Source: SLDF01 sp964537925 (GTDB taxonomy: Bacteria > Bacteroidota > Bacteroidia > Chitinophagales > Saprospiraceae). From it: a stretch of 64,000 nucleotides of DNA. A program made the position numbers and the translations under genes. Positions 26,610 through 36,145 of this stretch are shown here, piece by piece; position 1 is the first letter of the stretch, and every line of letters starts with the position of its first letter. Under the pieces are notes generated by a model. That model did no database searches and was not told where the DNA came from. It saw only the letters and a program-made list of their open reading frames with translations. Where the stretch lies: assembly GCA_964537925.1 (NCBI GenBank), contig CAZICV010000001.1, forward strand, positions 930,001 through 994,000. Reading direction: 5' to 3'.

Positions 26610-29342
26610 ATGCCGCATACCGATACACCAGATCATCTTCAGGACAAGAGCCTGTCTATGTCAGGTCTGTACGAGTCGTACTTTCTCGACTATGCTTCCT
26701 ATGTCATTCTCGAAAGGGCCGTACCTGCCCTGCTCGACGGTCTCAAACCCGTGCAGCGCAGGATACTGCACAGTATGTACGAGATGGATGACGGGCGCTA
26801 TCACAAGGTGGCCAATATCATCGGGCAGACGATGCAGTTTCACCCGCACGGCGATGCCGCCATCGGGGATGCGCTGATCAACATGGGGCAGAAAAACCTG
26901 CTGATCGACTGCCAGGGAAACTGGGGGGATGTACGCACCGGCGACTCCGCCGCAGCCCCGAGGTATATCGAGGCGCGCCTTACCAAATTTGCACTGGAGG
27001 TCCTCTTCAATCCCCAGACCACCGAGTGGCAGCTCTCCTATGACGGGCGCAAAAAGGAACCGATACTGCTGCCGGTCAAATTTCCGTTGGTGCTGTCGGA
27101 GGGTGTGGAAGGTATCGCCGTCGGACTCTCGACCAAGATCCTGCCCCACAACTTCATAGAGCTGATAGAGGCCTCCATCGCCGTACTGAAAGAACAACCC
27201 TTCAAGCTGTACCCGGACTTCCAGACGGGCGGTGTCATCGATGTATCCAACTATGCCAAAGGCAAACGCGGCGGAAAGGTGCGGGTGCGCGGCCGCATAG
27301 AGATTGTCGATAAGAAGACCCTGGCCGTACGCGAGATCCCCTACGGCACTACTACTGGCTCGCTCATCGAGTCCATACTCAAGGCCAATGACAAAGGTGT
27401 GATCAAGATCAAAAAAGTCGTAGACAATACCGCCCGCGACGTAGAGGTCCTGATTGAACTGGCAGCAGGCGTCTCACCGGATATGACCATCGATGCGCTG
27501 TACAAGTTTACCGATTGCGAGGTCTCTATCTCGCCGAATGCCTGTGTGATATACGAGGACAAGCCTCACTTCCTGGATATAGAGGAGATCCTGCGGACCA
27601 CTACCGCCCATACGCGAGACCTGCTTAGGCAGGAACTCGAGATCCGGCTCGGTGAGCTGGAGGAGAAATGGCATTTCGCCAGTCTCGAGAAGATATTCAT
27701 CGAAAACAGGGTCTACCACCAGATAGAAGAGTGCGAAACCTGGGAAGCCGTGCTGAGCACGATCGATACGGAGATGCGTCGCTATGTACGAGATCCGGAT
27801 GAGCCCCGTACCCAGGGTGATACCCGGATACAGCTGCTACGCCCATTTGTCGAGGAGGACATCCTGAAACTCACCGAGATCCGGATCAAGCGTATCTCCA
27901 GGTTCAACACCTTCAAGGCCGACGAGCTCATAGCCGAGCTGGAAGCCGAAATGCAGCAGGTCAAATACGATCTCGACCACCTCACGGACTTTGCCGTACA
28001 GTACTTCCGCAGGCTGCTGGAGAAATACGGAAAGGGCAAGGAACGCAAGACCGCCATCGAAGTATTTGACACCATCGAGGCTACACAGGTTGCTGCCAAT
28101 AACGCCAAACTCTATATGAACCGCGAGGAGGGTTTTATCGGGTATGGCCTCAAGAAGGAAGAGTTTGTCTGTGACTGCTCGGATATAGACGATATCATCG
28201 TCTTCCGCAAGGACGGGCGCTGTGTCGTCTCCAAGATTGGCGACAAAGTGTTCGTGGGTAAGGATATCCTGCATGCTGCCGTATGGAAGAAAGGCGACGA
28301 AAGGACGACCTATAACCTGATCTATACCGACGGCAAGAGCGGCAAGACATTCGCCAAGCGCTTCAATATCAGCGCCATCACCCGCGACAGGGAATATGAA
28401 CTGACCTCTGCGGAGAAAGGGTCAGCTTTGCTGTACTTCTCCGCCAACCCCAACGGTGAAGCCGAGACCGTGTCCGTACACCTGCATCCCAGGGCCAAGG
28501 CAAAGATCAAGCTGTTTGAATTCGGCTTCTCGGAGCTGGCCATCAAGGGAAGACAGTCGCAGGGCAATACCGTGACCAAATACCCGGTCCGGAAGATTGA
28601 GCTCAAGGAAGCCGGCAAGTCTACCTTCGGCGCCCGCAGGCTCTGGTTTGACGAGATCACGGGCAGGCTCAATACGGACGGGCGCGGCAGGCTGCTGGGC
28701 GCTTTCGACACGGGGGATATGATCCTGGTACTTAACAAGGACGGCAGCTATGAGCTCACGGATTATGAGCTCACGAACAAATACAACCTCAATGAGATCC
28801 TGCTCCTCGAGAGATTCGATCCCCAAAAGGTCATCTCCGCCGTACACTTCGAAGGTGAGAAGGGCTGGACGATGGTCAAGCGGTTCCGTATCGAGACAAG
28901 AAGTCTCAACCAGCGGTTCAGCTACCTGACCGAACACCCCAGGTCCCGACTGCTCTTTGTCTCCACGCATCCGGATCCGCAGCTGGCATACCAGGTCAAA
29001 GTCAAATCCAATAAACTGGACGGCACGATACGCCTCAACGAATTCATAGATGTGAAAGGCTGGAAGGCGATCGGCAACAAACTGAGCGAACACCCGCTCA
29101 GCGAGATCACCGACCTATCCGGCCCGGTACCGGACCCCGAACCGGCAGAAGAAACGCCCACGGCGCAGCCTGAGTTGACGCTATCCGCAGACACGGGCGA
29201 CAGCACAGTGGACAATACCGATGGGACACAAGAGACGACGCAGGAGCCGGAAAGACCTGGCCCTGAAACCCGCGATACGCTCCGGGCAGGGGACAGTATA
29301 GATTTTGACATCGACGAGGACGGCCAGGCCAAGCTTTTCTAG
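26610..29342 (+). CDS. parC: DNA topoisomerase IV subunit A (GyrA/ParC family)
   Basis: Type IIA topoisomerase breakage-reunion subunit, 910 aa. The catalytic tyrosine is Tyr119 in AAPRYIEARL; upstream are the expected YVILERAVPALLDGLKPVQRR and FHPHGDAAIGDALI helices. The coiled-coil gate region covers about 380-480, and a C-terminal DNA-wrapping propeller about 500-830. It is assigned to topoisomerase IV rather than gyrase because the start (SLYESYFLDYASYVILE type) and the degenerate C-terminal domain, lacking a clear GyrA box, match Bacteroidota ParC; this is a moderate-confidence choice. The last 75 residues are an acidic Pro/Thr/Glu-rich tail ending GDSIDFDIDEDGQAKLF, whose QAKLF resembles a sliding-clamp-binding peptide. 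The partner B subunit is not in the window. Confidence 0.9.
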   Translation: MPHTDTPDHLQDKSLSMSGLYESYFLDYASYVILERAVPALLDGLKPVQRRILHSMYEMDDGRYHKVANIIGQTMQFHPHGDAAIGDALINMGQKNLLIDCQGNWGDVRTGDSAAAPRYIEARLTKFALEVLFNPQTTEWQLSYDGRKKEPILLPVKFPLVLSEGVEGIAVGLSTKILPHNFIELIEASIAVLKEQPFKLYPDFQTGGVIDVSNYAKGKRGGKVRVRGRIEIVDKKTLAVREIPYGTTTGSLIESILKANDKGVIKIKKVVDNTARDVEVLIELAAGVSPDMTIDALYKFTDCEVSISPNACVIYEDKPHFLDIEEILRTTTAHTRDLLRQELEIRLGELEEKWHFASLEKIFIENRVYHQIEECETWEAVLSTIDTEMRRYVRDPDEPRTQGDTRIQLLRPFVEEDILKLTEIRIKRISRFNTFKADELIAELEAEMQQVKYDLDHLTDFAVQYFRRLLEKYGKGKERKTAIEVFDTIEATQVAANNAKLYMNREEGFIGYGLKKEEFVCDCSDIDDIIVFRKDGRCVVSKIGDKVFVGKDILHAAVWKKGDERTTYNLIYTDGKSGKTFAKRFNISAITRDREYELTSAEKGSALLYFSANPNGEAETVSVHLHPRAKAKIKLFEFGFSELAIKGRQSQGNTVTKYPVRKIELKEAGKSTFGARRLWFDEITGRLNTDGRGRLLGAFDTGDMILVLNKDGSYELTDYELTNKYNLNEILLLERFDPQKVISAVHFEGEKGWTMVKRFRIETRSLNQRFSYLTEHPRSRLLFVSTHPDPQLAYQVKVKSNKLDGTIRLNEFIDVKGWKAIGNKLSEHPLSEITDLSGPVPDPEPAEETPTAQPELTLSADTGDSTVDNTDGTQETTQEPERPGPETRDTLRAGDSIDFDIDEDGQAKLF

Positions 29343-29365
29343 GCGCAGACAGTTACTGCCGACAA

Positions 29366-29407
29366 AGAAAACGGGCTATCTGGCAATGACCAGGGAGCCC
29401 GTTTTCT
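29366..29407. terminator. Bidirectional terminator between parC and moxR
   Basis: AGAAAACGGGCT at 29366-29377 pairs perfectly with AGCCCGTTTTCT at 29396-29407; CTGG/CCAG adds an inner 4-bp stem. A-rich and T-rich arms allow it to act for both convergent genes. Confidence 0.85.
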
Positions 29408-29428
29408 GTATTGTTCAGGATCGCCCTA

Positions 29429-30394
29429 CTACAACAGGGACTCGATCACTTTGTCTTCGTTGATGCCCTCAGCTTCCGCCTTGAAGTTGCGCACGATCCG
29501 GTGGCGCAGTACATACTTGGCGATCGCACGTACATCCTCTATATCCGGCGAGTACTTGCCCATGATGGCTGCATGGCATTTGGCGCCCAGCACCAGGTAC
29601 TGAGAGGCCCTCGGGCCTGCTCCCCATGATATGTATTCATTGACCATCTGGCTAGCCCTGGCAGTCTGAGGCCTTGTCTTGGCCACCATGCCCACCGCAT
29701 ACTCAAGCACATTGTCGGAGATGGGTATCTTGCGGATGAGCTCCTGGAAGGCCAGTATCTGCGAGGCCGTCACGATATTGCGCAGGGTAGCGTTTGTATT
29801 GGAGGTCGTATCCTTCACGACGCGGATCTCCTCCTCGAAGCTCGGGTATTCCAGGGGAATATTGAACATGAAGCGGTCGAGCTGCGCTTCAGGCAGCGGG
29901 TAGGTACCTTCCTGCTCGATAGGGTTCTGTGTCGCCAGCACAAAGAAAGGTCTGGGCAGTGTGTGGCGGGTACCGCTTACGGTCACTGCCCGCTCCTGCA
30001 TCGCCTCCAGGAGGGCCGCCTGTGTCTTGGGCGGTGTACGGTTGATCTCGTCCGCCAGTACGATATTGGCAAACAGCGGGCCGCGATTGAACCGGAAGTG
30101 ACGGTCCTCATCGAGGATCTCGGAGCCCGTGATATCTCCCGGCATCAGGTCGGGTGTGAACTGGATGCGCTTGAAGTCCAGCTCCAATACATCGGATATC
30201 GTGCTCACCAGCAGGGTCTTTGCCAGACCCGGCACACCGACCAGCAGGCTGTGCCCGTTGCTGAACAGCGAGATGATCACTGTCCGGACTACCTCGTCCT
30301 GCCCTACGATCACTTTGGCGATCTCGTCTTTCAGGTCTTTATAGGATTGGGCTAGTGCGTCTACGGCAGCTACATCAGATGTATATGAACTCAT
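29429..30394 (-). CDS. MoxR-family AAA+ ATPase
   Basis: AAA+ chaperone-like ATPase of 321 aa. Walker A is GVPGLAKTLL, Walker B lies in FANIVLADEINRTPPKTQAALLEAM, and sensor 1 in FVLATQNPIEQEGTYPLPEAQLDRF, all typical of MoxR. MoxR proteins mature or assemble partner complexes, often with a DUF58 and von Willebrand A-domain proteins encoded next to them; here the gene stands alone between the convergent parC and a 455-nt gene-free gap. A -7 box is present 32 nt upstream of the ATG. Confidence 0.95.
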   Translation of the reverse strand: MSSYTSDVAAVDALAQSYKDLKDEIAKVIVGQDEVVRTVIISLFSNGHSLLVGVPGLAKTLLVSTISDVLELDFKRIQFTPDLMPGDITGSEILDEDRHFRFNRGPLFANIVLADEINRTPPKTQAALLEAMQERAVTVSGTRHTLPRPFFVLATQNPIEQEGTYPLPEAQLDRFMFNIPLEYPSFEEEIRVVKDTTSNTNATLRNIVTASQILAFQELIRKIPISDNVLEYAVGMVAKTRPQTARASQMVNEYISWGAGPRASQYLVLGAKCHAAIMGKYSPDIEDVRAIAKYVLRHRIVRNFKAEAEGINEDKVIESLL

Positions 30395-30425
30395 GAATAC
30401 TGGTTTAAGGCTTCGTGTGAAGGGC

Positions 30426-30433
30426 CAAAATTA
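30426..30433 (-). promoter_or_regulatory. -7 box of moxR
   Basis: TAATTTTG on the minus strand fits TAnnTTTG. At 20-nt distance upstream the strand reads TTT. The predicted leader is about 26 nt. Confidence 0.6.
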
Positions 30434-30456
30434 GGAAAAACAGCTCTTTAACGAAA

Positions 30457-30790
30457 AACCAGGCCGCTTGTTTTGACTGCCGGGGAATATCGCCGCCCGA
30501 TAGGAGCAGAAAGTAAGCGTCAGGACCGGCTCCGGGCCGTCAATAGCCATAAGGCAGGAATGATATACTGGCTGCTCATATCCTCTATAACTGGCGACAC
30601 ACTCTCCTTGAGTCAACCGTCCCTAAGCAACCCGTCGACCGGCTAGCAGGATCGCTCCAGTCCTTCCATAACTTCTATCGAACTTCAAAGCAATATCCAT
30701 TATCCGGCACACCGGGCTGGGGAGTCAGGGCCGGCAAACGCTTCGAAAATTTCAAGATGCCTCTCCTCATTGGCTGGGCAATAGCTTACA
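30457..30790. other. Gene-free stretch between moxR and ligA
   Basis: Together with the flanking promoter and hairpin, about 455 nt (30395-30849) separate moxR from the ligA stop. I see no open frame with a credible start, composition or homology, no tRNA-like cloverleaf and no strong repeat other than the hairpin at 30791-30817. Confidence 0.5.
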
Positions 30791-30817
30791 CCTGCCTGCT
30801 CCTCGGGAGCAGGCAGG
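30791..30817. repeat. Perfect GC-rich hairpin after ligA, REP-like
   Basis: CCTGCCTGCTCC at 30791-30802 pairs perfectly with GGAGCAGGCAGG at 30806-30817 around a 3-nt loop, 33 nt downstream of the ligA stop. There is no T tract on the ligA side, so it is either a rho-independent-like structure without a tail, an mRNA 3' stabiliser, or one copy of a dispersed palindrome; the stem shares CCTGCC with 901-917. Confidence 0.55.
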
Positions 30818-30849
30818 CAAGTATTCTCTGGATAGTTGATCTCCGTCGG

Positions 30850-32991
30850 CTACGCCTCACTGCCGGATGGGCTGCCGACCCGGTCGAGAAACTCCTGCTC
30901 GGTCCAGATCTCCACAGTGCCGAGGGCTTCTGCTTTTTTGAGTTTGCTACCAGCATTCTCGCCGACTACGAGGATGTTGAGGTTGCCGCTGACGGCGCTA
31001 ATGTTTTTTGCGCCGGCGGTTTCCGCCATTTTCTGGGCTTCGTTGCGACCCATCTGATGCAAGGTCCCCGTGAACAGGATCGTCTTGCCGGATAACGGGC
31101 CATCTACGCCTGATACTACGGGCTTGTCTTCTGCGCTCTGCCGCATATTGACCCCGAGCTCTTCCATGCGCTGCAGGATCTCCACATTGGAGACCTCGTG
31201 GAAGAATGCCATGACGTTGCGCGCCAGTATGGGCCCGATCTCTTTGATCGAAGTAAAATCTTCCTCTGTCCAATGCGCCAGGTCGGGAACATAGGTGCAT
31301 CGTTCTGCGATGAGCCGGGCGGCTTTCTTGCCCAACTGAGGGATACTCAGGCTCCTGAGCAGCTTGTGGATGGGATTTTTGCGCGCCTGATCGATCGACA
31401 GGCGGAGATTCTCCGCCGACCGTTGTCCAAAACCTTCCAGCGATGCGATGACGTCAAAGTCCAGCCGGTATATATCCGATATGTCGCGGAGCCAGCCCAG
31501 TTCCATGAAGCGCTCTACGAAGGATCTGCCGAAGCCGTCGATATCCATCCCTTCCTTGGAGACATGGTAGATCATGCGCTGCAGGCTCTGGGCGGGGCAG
31601 GCTGTATTGACACAACGCCAGGCTGCCACTCCCTCTTCTCGCACCAGCTTGCTTGTGCAGGAGGGGCAATCCCCGGGAAATCGGATCTGCTCCTCCGTAC
31701 CCGTACGCAACTCGGGCATCGTCTTCACGATATAGGGAATCACATCCCCGGCACGCTCTACCAGTACGGTATCACCCAAGCGTATATCCCTGGACTCGAT
31801 GAAGTCTTCGTTGTGGAGCGAGACGGACGACACGATTACTCCTGCAAGCGGCACGGGCTCGATCTTAGCTACGGGTGTGATCGCCCCGGTCTTCCCGACC
31901 TGGAACTCCACCCTCAACAGCCGTGAGGTCGCTTGGCGGGCCTTGAACTTGAACGCCACCGCCCAGCGCGGATGATGGCTTGTCGCTCCGCAAAGCTCTT
32001 GGAGCCGCAGATCGTTGACCTTGACCACCATACCGTCTATCTCGTAGTCATAGCTGTCGCGCCTGTCTTCCCACTCCCTGCAGAAAGCGACTACCTCCGC
32101 TACGCCCTGACAGACTTTTCTCTGCTCGCCCGGTACTTTGAAGCCCAGCGTGTCGAGACAGGCGATCGACTGGTCCTGTGTGCGAAGCGCATCCGTGACC
32201 TCGCGGCCTGCTGCATCCTCTGCCCGGCTGATCTGGTAGACGAAGGCCTCCAGCTTGCGGGTCACTACCTCCTTACGGTCCTTGACGCGGAGCGCACCGG
32301 TAGCGGCATTGCGCGGGTTGGCCAGCAGTGGCAGCCCCTCCAGTTCCCTGGCGGCATTGATATCTTTGAAACGGCTCTTGCGTATGAGCGCCTCCCCCCG
32401 CAACTCGATGCGCTGAATTCCCAGCGCCGAGAACTCGGCGTCCAGGGGTATGGTGCGGATCGCCCGGGCATTGTTCGTGATCTCCTCTCCCTCCGTACCA
32501 TTGCCCCGGGTGGCTGCCCTCACTAGCCGGTCGCCTTCATACAGGAGCACGATCGTGCCGCCATCGTACTTGGGCTCTACACAATACTCGACTACGCCGT
32601 CGGGCCCGAGACCACAGAGTTTTCTCACCTGCCTGTCAAAGTCCGCCACATCTGCTTCGTCGTACGAATTGTCCAGAGACAGCATCGGGCGCAGATGCGG
32701 CACAGTCGGGAATCCTTCAGCTAAGTCGGCCGACACACGCTGAGTAGGAGAGTCCGGGTGAAGCAGGTGCGGATGCTCGTGTTCGATCTGCTGCAGTTGC
32801 TTGAAGAGCTGATCGTACTCGTAGTCGCTGACGAGCGGATCATCCAGGACATAGTATCTCCACTCATGAAACCGTATGAGATCCCTCAGCAATACAACCT
32901 GCGCCCCGGGGTCGGGAGCTGTGGCTCCGGCTTCCAGGGTCTGCTTAGTGAGGTCCGTGAGCCGGCGTTGTTCGTCTTCACTGTATCGCAT
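30850..32991 (-). CDS. ligA: NAD-dependent DNA ligase
   Basis: Seals nicks in replication and repair using NAD+. At 713 aa it is slightly longer than the usual 670. The adenylation domain has the catalytic lysine Lys141 in EPKYDGG and the N-terminal NMN-binding HEWRYYVLDDPLVSDYEYD. The OB fold, a Cys4 zinc site (CPSCTSKL and RCVNTACPAQ), helix-hairpin-helix repeats and a C-terminal BRCT domain (KTILFTGTLHQMGRNEA to the end) follow in the normal order. It is divergent from the sortilin-like protein. The GC-rich hairpin at 30791-30817 lies just past the stop. Confidence 0.97.
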   Translation of the reverse strand: MRYSEDEQRRLTDLTKQTLEAGATAPDPGAQVVLLRDLIRFHEWRYYVLDDPLVSDYEYDQLFKQLQQIEHEHPHLLHPDSPTQRVSADLAEGFPTVPHLRPMLSLDNSYDEADVADFDRQVRKLCGLGPDGVVEYCVEPKYDGGTIVLLYEGDRLVRAATRGNGTEGEEITNNARAIRTIPLDAEFSALGIQRIELRGEALIRKSRFKDINAARELEGLPLLANPRNAATGALRVKDRKEVVTRKLEAFVYQISRAEDAAGREVTDALRTQDQSIACLDTLGFKVPGEQRKVCQGVAEVVAFCREWEDRRDSYDYEIDGMVVKVNDLRLQELCGATSHHPRWAVAFKFKARQATSRLLRVEFQVGKTGAITPVAKIEPVPLAGVIVSSVSLHNEDFIESRDIRLGDTVLVERAGDVIPYIVKTMPELRTGTEEQIRFPGDCPSCTSKLVREEGVAAWRCVNTACPAQSLQRMIYHVSKEGMDIDGFGRSFVERFMELGWLRDISDIYRLDFDVIASLEGFGQRSAENLRLSIDQARKNPIHKLLRSLSIPQLGKKAARLIAERCTYVPDLAHWTEEDFTSIKEIGPILARNVMAFFHEVSNVEILQRMEELGVNMRQSAEDKPVVSGVDGPLSGKTILFTGTLHQMGRNEAQKMAETAGAKNISAVSGNLNILVVGENAGSKLKKAEALGTVEIWTEQEFLDRVGSPSGSEA

Positions 32992-33135
32992 AGGGCGCTG
33001 CTTTTATGCCCGCAAGATACCTATTCATGCATAAAAACAGGGGGCACATCTGCCCGCCGACGGGATCTCCCCATCTGCCGGAAAGCTCCTGACGGCCTTT
33101 TTTTCCTAACTTGTAGGACTAAAAAACGGATAGTC

Positions 33136-36100
33136 ATGTCGCTGAGATATTTACCCTTGCTGCTCTCCCTCATAACAGCCTGCACCATACCGCTCCCGGC
33201 CCAGAAAAAGAAACCGGCTGTACCAGCAGGTGCATCGCCGGCTGCGACATCGGCAACAGCCCGGCTGGAGAGCTACCGGCAGCGATCACAACTCGAATCG
33301 GCGTCGGCCGTGCAGGGAGTCCCGTTCCGCTCGATAGGCCCTACGGTCATGAGCGGGCGGGTGGTAGACATGGACGTCAACCCGGATGACCCAACCCAGT
33401 TCTACGTAGCCTATGCATCCGGCGGCGTATTCGTGACCCGCAACAACGGACAATCTTTCACCCCGGTATTCGACGGGCAGTCTTCGCTGACCATCGGCGA
33501 TATAGCCGTAGACTGGAAACACGGAGAGGTCATCTGGGTCGGTACCGGGGAGAGCAATTCGAGCCGCAGCTCATATGCCGGTACGGGCATTTTCAAGAGC
33601 ACGGACAAGGGCAAAAGCTGGGTCCACCTGGGCCTCGCCGAGACACATCATATCGGCAAGATCGAGTTGCATCCGTCCGACCCCGCTACTGCCTGGGTAG
33701 CAGCCGTCGGCCACTTGTACTCCGATCACGAAGAGCGGGGCGTGTTCAGGACGACAGACGGCGGCAAGAGCTGGGAGAAAGTGCTGTATAAGGACGAACG
33801 CACCGGGGCTATAGACCTCGCGCTGGACCCGTCCAACCCGGATATCGTCTACGCCACACTCTGGGAACGTGCGCGCAGGGCCTGGCAGTTCACCGGCAGC
33901 GGCGGGAAGAGCGGCATCTACAAGAGTACCGATGGCGGACGCACCTGGAACAGGATCAGCGGAGGCAACAGCGGCTTCCCGGAAGGCAAGGGTGTGGGAA
34001 GGATCGGGCTGGCTGTCTACCCGGGCGACGGGAGTACGATCTACGCCTTCCTGGACAACCAGGATACCCGTACGGACCTGCCACCGGATACTACGGCCCG
34101 GCTAACCCGCCAGACCCTGCGCACCATGAGCAGGGACAGCTTCCTGAAACTCGACGAGAAGATCATCCAGCGCTACCTCGAAGACAACAATTTCCCCGAG
34201 CGGTACAAGGCAGCCGAGATCCGTACATCGGTGCGTGAAGGCAAGATACAGCCCTCTGCACTGGTGGACTATGTAGAGGATGCCAACCGACAGCTCTTCG
34301 ACACGCCGATCATCGGTGCTGAACTCTACCGCTCCGACGATGCGGGCCGTACATGGCGCAAGACACATACAGATCACCTGGAAGGATTGTATTATACCTA
34401 CGGTTACTATTTCGGCAAGATGAATGTCGCACCCCACGACCGCGACCAGGTGTACCTCTATGGCGTGGATATCGTGCACAGCGATGACGGCGGACGCAGC
34501 TTCAGTTCTATCCTCGCCGATAATGTGCACGTGGACTTTCACGGGATGTGGATCAACCCCCGCAAACCGGATCAGCTCATCCTGGCTACGGATGGAGGAC
34601 TCAATATGAGCTATGACAACGGAAAGACCTGGAGCAAGCTCAACGCACCCGCTGTATCCCAGTTTTATGCCATCAACGTGGACAATGCCCGCCCCTACAA
34701 TGTATACGGCGGCATGCAGGACAACGGTATCTGGTACGGTCCCTCCAACTATAGCGCCGGAAACGGCTGGCACCAGTCCGGCCAGTATCCCTACCGCGAA
34801 CTCGGCGGCGGGGACGGTATGCAGATAGGTATCGACACCTCTGCCGGGTACGTGTACTACGGTTACCAGTTTGGCCACTACTTCCGCAAGCATACGGAGA
34901 GTGGGGACATCCGGTACATCACGCCCAGGCATGAACTCGGCAGCCGACCCTATCGGTGGAACTGGCAGACGCCTATCCTCGTCAGCAGGCACAACCCTTC
35001 GATCCTGTATATGGGCTCCAATCACTTTCACCGGTCCATGGACAAAGGGGAGAGCTTCACGCTCTGCTCCAGGGATCTGACGGGTGGTGGCAGACAGGGG
35101 GATGTACCGTACGGGACCCTGACCACCCTCGACGAATCACCTCTTTCTTTCGGGCTGCTCTACACCGGCAGCGATGACGGCAAAGTACATATATCACGCG
35201 ACGCAGGCAAAACCTGGGTGGATATCAGCGCCGGATTGCCTGCAGGACTATGGGTCAGCAGGGTGATCGCTTCGCGCCATGAGGAAGGGCGTGTTTACGT
35301 GACGCTCAACGGCTACAGGTACGATCACTTCGATCCGTACCTCTATGTCAGCGAAGACTATGGCAGGACCTGGACCCGCCTGGGGTCCAATCTCCCGCTC
35401 GAGCCGGTTAACGTAGTCCGCGAGGATCCGGTCAGACCGGAGATCCTATACCTCGGATCCGACGGCGGGCTGCTCATCTCACTGGACCGGGGACGCTCGT
35501 TTGCTTACTTCTGCAAGGGCCTGCCCAATGTCGCCGTGCACGACCTGGCCATACAGGAGCGTGAGCAGGAACTGGTCGTGGGCACTCACGGCCGGTCGCT
35601 ATATGTTGCATCTATCCGCGAGATACAGTCACTGACGCCCGAGGTACTGCAGTCGATGCTGCACGTCTTCCAGGCTAGCCAGGTCAATTACAATCCGAAC
35701 TGGGGCAGAAAGAGGCAGGTCTGGAGTATAGCAACCACTGCCAACATCCGCGTACCGGTCTGGTCGGGTGCGGCCGGATCACTGCAGATAGAAATATTAG
35801 CGGGTGAGATCGTACTGAAGACCTTCGCGACAGCTGAAGCTGTATATGGCCTGCAATACCTCTCCTATGACGGCACGATCGATTCAGCACAGATCAACCG
35901 CTACCTGGAATGGCTCCGGCAGGAAAACCCGCAGGACTCTGCCGAGATCAACAGTATATCGGCTTCAGGGGACAGTCAGTATTATATCCGGCCGGGAAAA
36001 TATACAGTGCGTGTGCGCGGCCGCGACGGACAGGAAGCCCGGTCCGTCCTGGAAGTACAAAAGGGCAGGCGAGGGTTCCGCTGGGGTATCCGTCCCTCAC

Positions 36101-36141
36101 AACGGGAGGAGCGCAAGATCAGGGAGATCCACTGGGACTAA
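33136..36141 (+). CDS. Secreted sortilin/VPS10-like BNR-repeat protein
   Basis: Exported protein of 1001 aa built of Asp-box (BNR) beta-propeller repeats; in databases such proteins are often called glycosyl hydrolase or VPS10 domain protein, though no enzyme activity is shown. The signal region MSLRYLPLLLSLITAC could be cleaved after PLPAQ or act as a lipobox at Cys16. Repeats with the S-x-D-x-G-x-T/S-W signature recur: FKSTDKGKSW, FRTTDGGKSW, YKSTDGGRTW, YRSDDAGRTW, ISRDAGKTW, VSEDYGRTW. The open frame reaches back to 32758 inside ligA on the other strand; ATG 33136 is chosen because it gives the signal peptide. The C-terminal 150 residues look like a separate beta domain (VRVRGRDGQEARSVLEV). 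Confidence 0.85.
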   Translation: MSLRYLPLLLSLITACTIPLPAQKKKPAVPAGASPAATSATARLESYRQRSQLESASAVQGVPFRSIGPTVMSGRVVDMDVNPDDPTQFYVAYASGGVFVTRNNGQSFTPVFDGQSSLTIGDIAVDWKHGEVIWVGTGESNSSRSSYAGTGIFKSTDKGKSWVHLGLAETHHIGKIELHPSDPATAWVAAVGHLYSDHEERGVFRTTDGGKSWEKVLYKDERTGAIDLALDPSNPDIVYATLWERARRAWQFTGSGGKSGIYKSTDGGRTWNRISGGNSGFPEGKGVGRIGLAVYPGDGSTIYAFLDNQDTRTDLPPDTTARLTRQTLRTMSRDSFLKLDEKIIQRYLEDNNFPERYKAAEIRTSVREGKIQPSALVDYVEDANRQLFDTPIIGAELYRSDDAGRTWRKTHTDHLEGLYYTYGYYFGKMNVAPHDRDQVYLYGVDIVHSDDGGRSFSSILADNVHVDFHGMWINPRKPDQLILATDGGLNMSYDNGKTWSKLNAPAVSQFYAINVDNARPYNVYGGMQDNGIWYGPSNYSAGNGWHQSGQYPYRELGGGDGMQIGIDTSAGYVYYGYQFGHYFRKHTESGDIRYITPRHELGSRPYRWNWQTPILVSRHNPSILYMGSNHFHRSMDKGESFTLCSRDLTGGGRQGDVPYGTLTTLDESPLSFGLLYTGSDDGKVHISRDAGKTWVDISAGLPAGLWVSRVIASRHEEGRVYVTLNGYRYDHFDPYLYVSEDYGRTWTRLGSNLPLEPVNVVREDPVRPEILYLGSDGGLLISLDRGRSFAYFCKGLPNVAVHDLAIQEREQELVVGTHGRSLYVASIREIQSLTPEVLQSMLHVFQASQVNYNPNWGRKRQVWSIATTANIRVPVWSGAAGSLQIEILAGEIVLKTFATAEAVYGLQYLSYDGTIDSAQINRYLEWLRQENPQDSAEINSISASGDSQYYIRPGKYTVRVRGRDGQEARSVLEVQKGRRGFRWGIRPSQREERKIREIHWD

Positions 36142-36145
36142 GAAG

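Noticed and set aside
30431..30616. 61-aa frame in the moxR-ligA gap
   Set aside because: No family features, overlaps the moxR promoter, no conserved start context.
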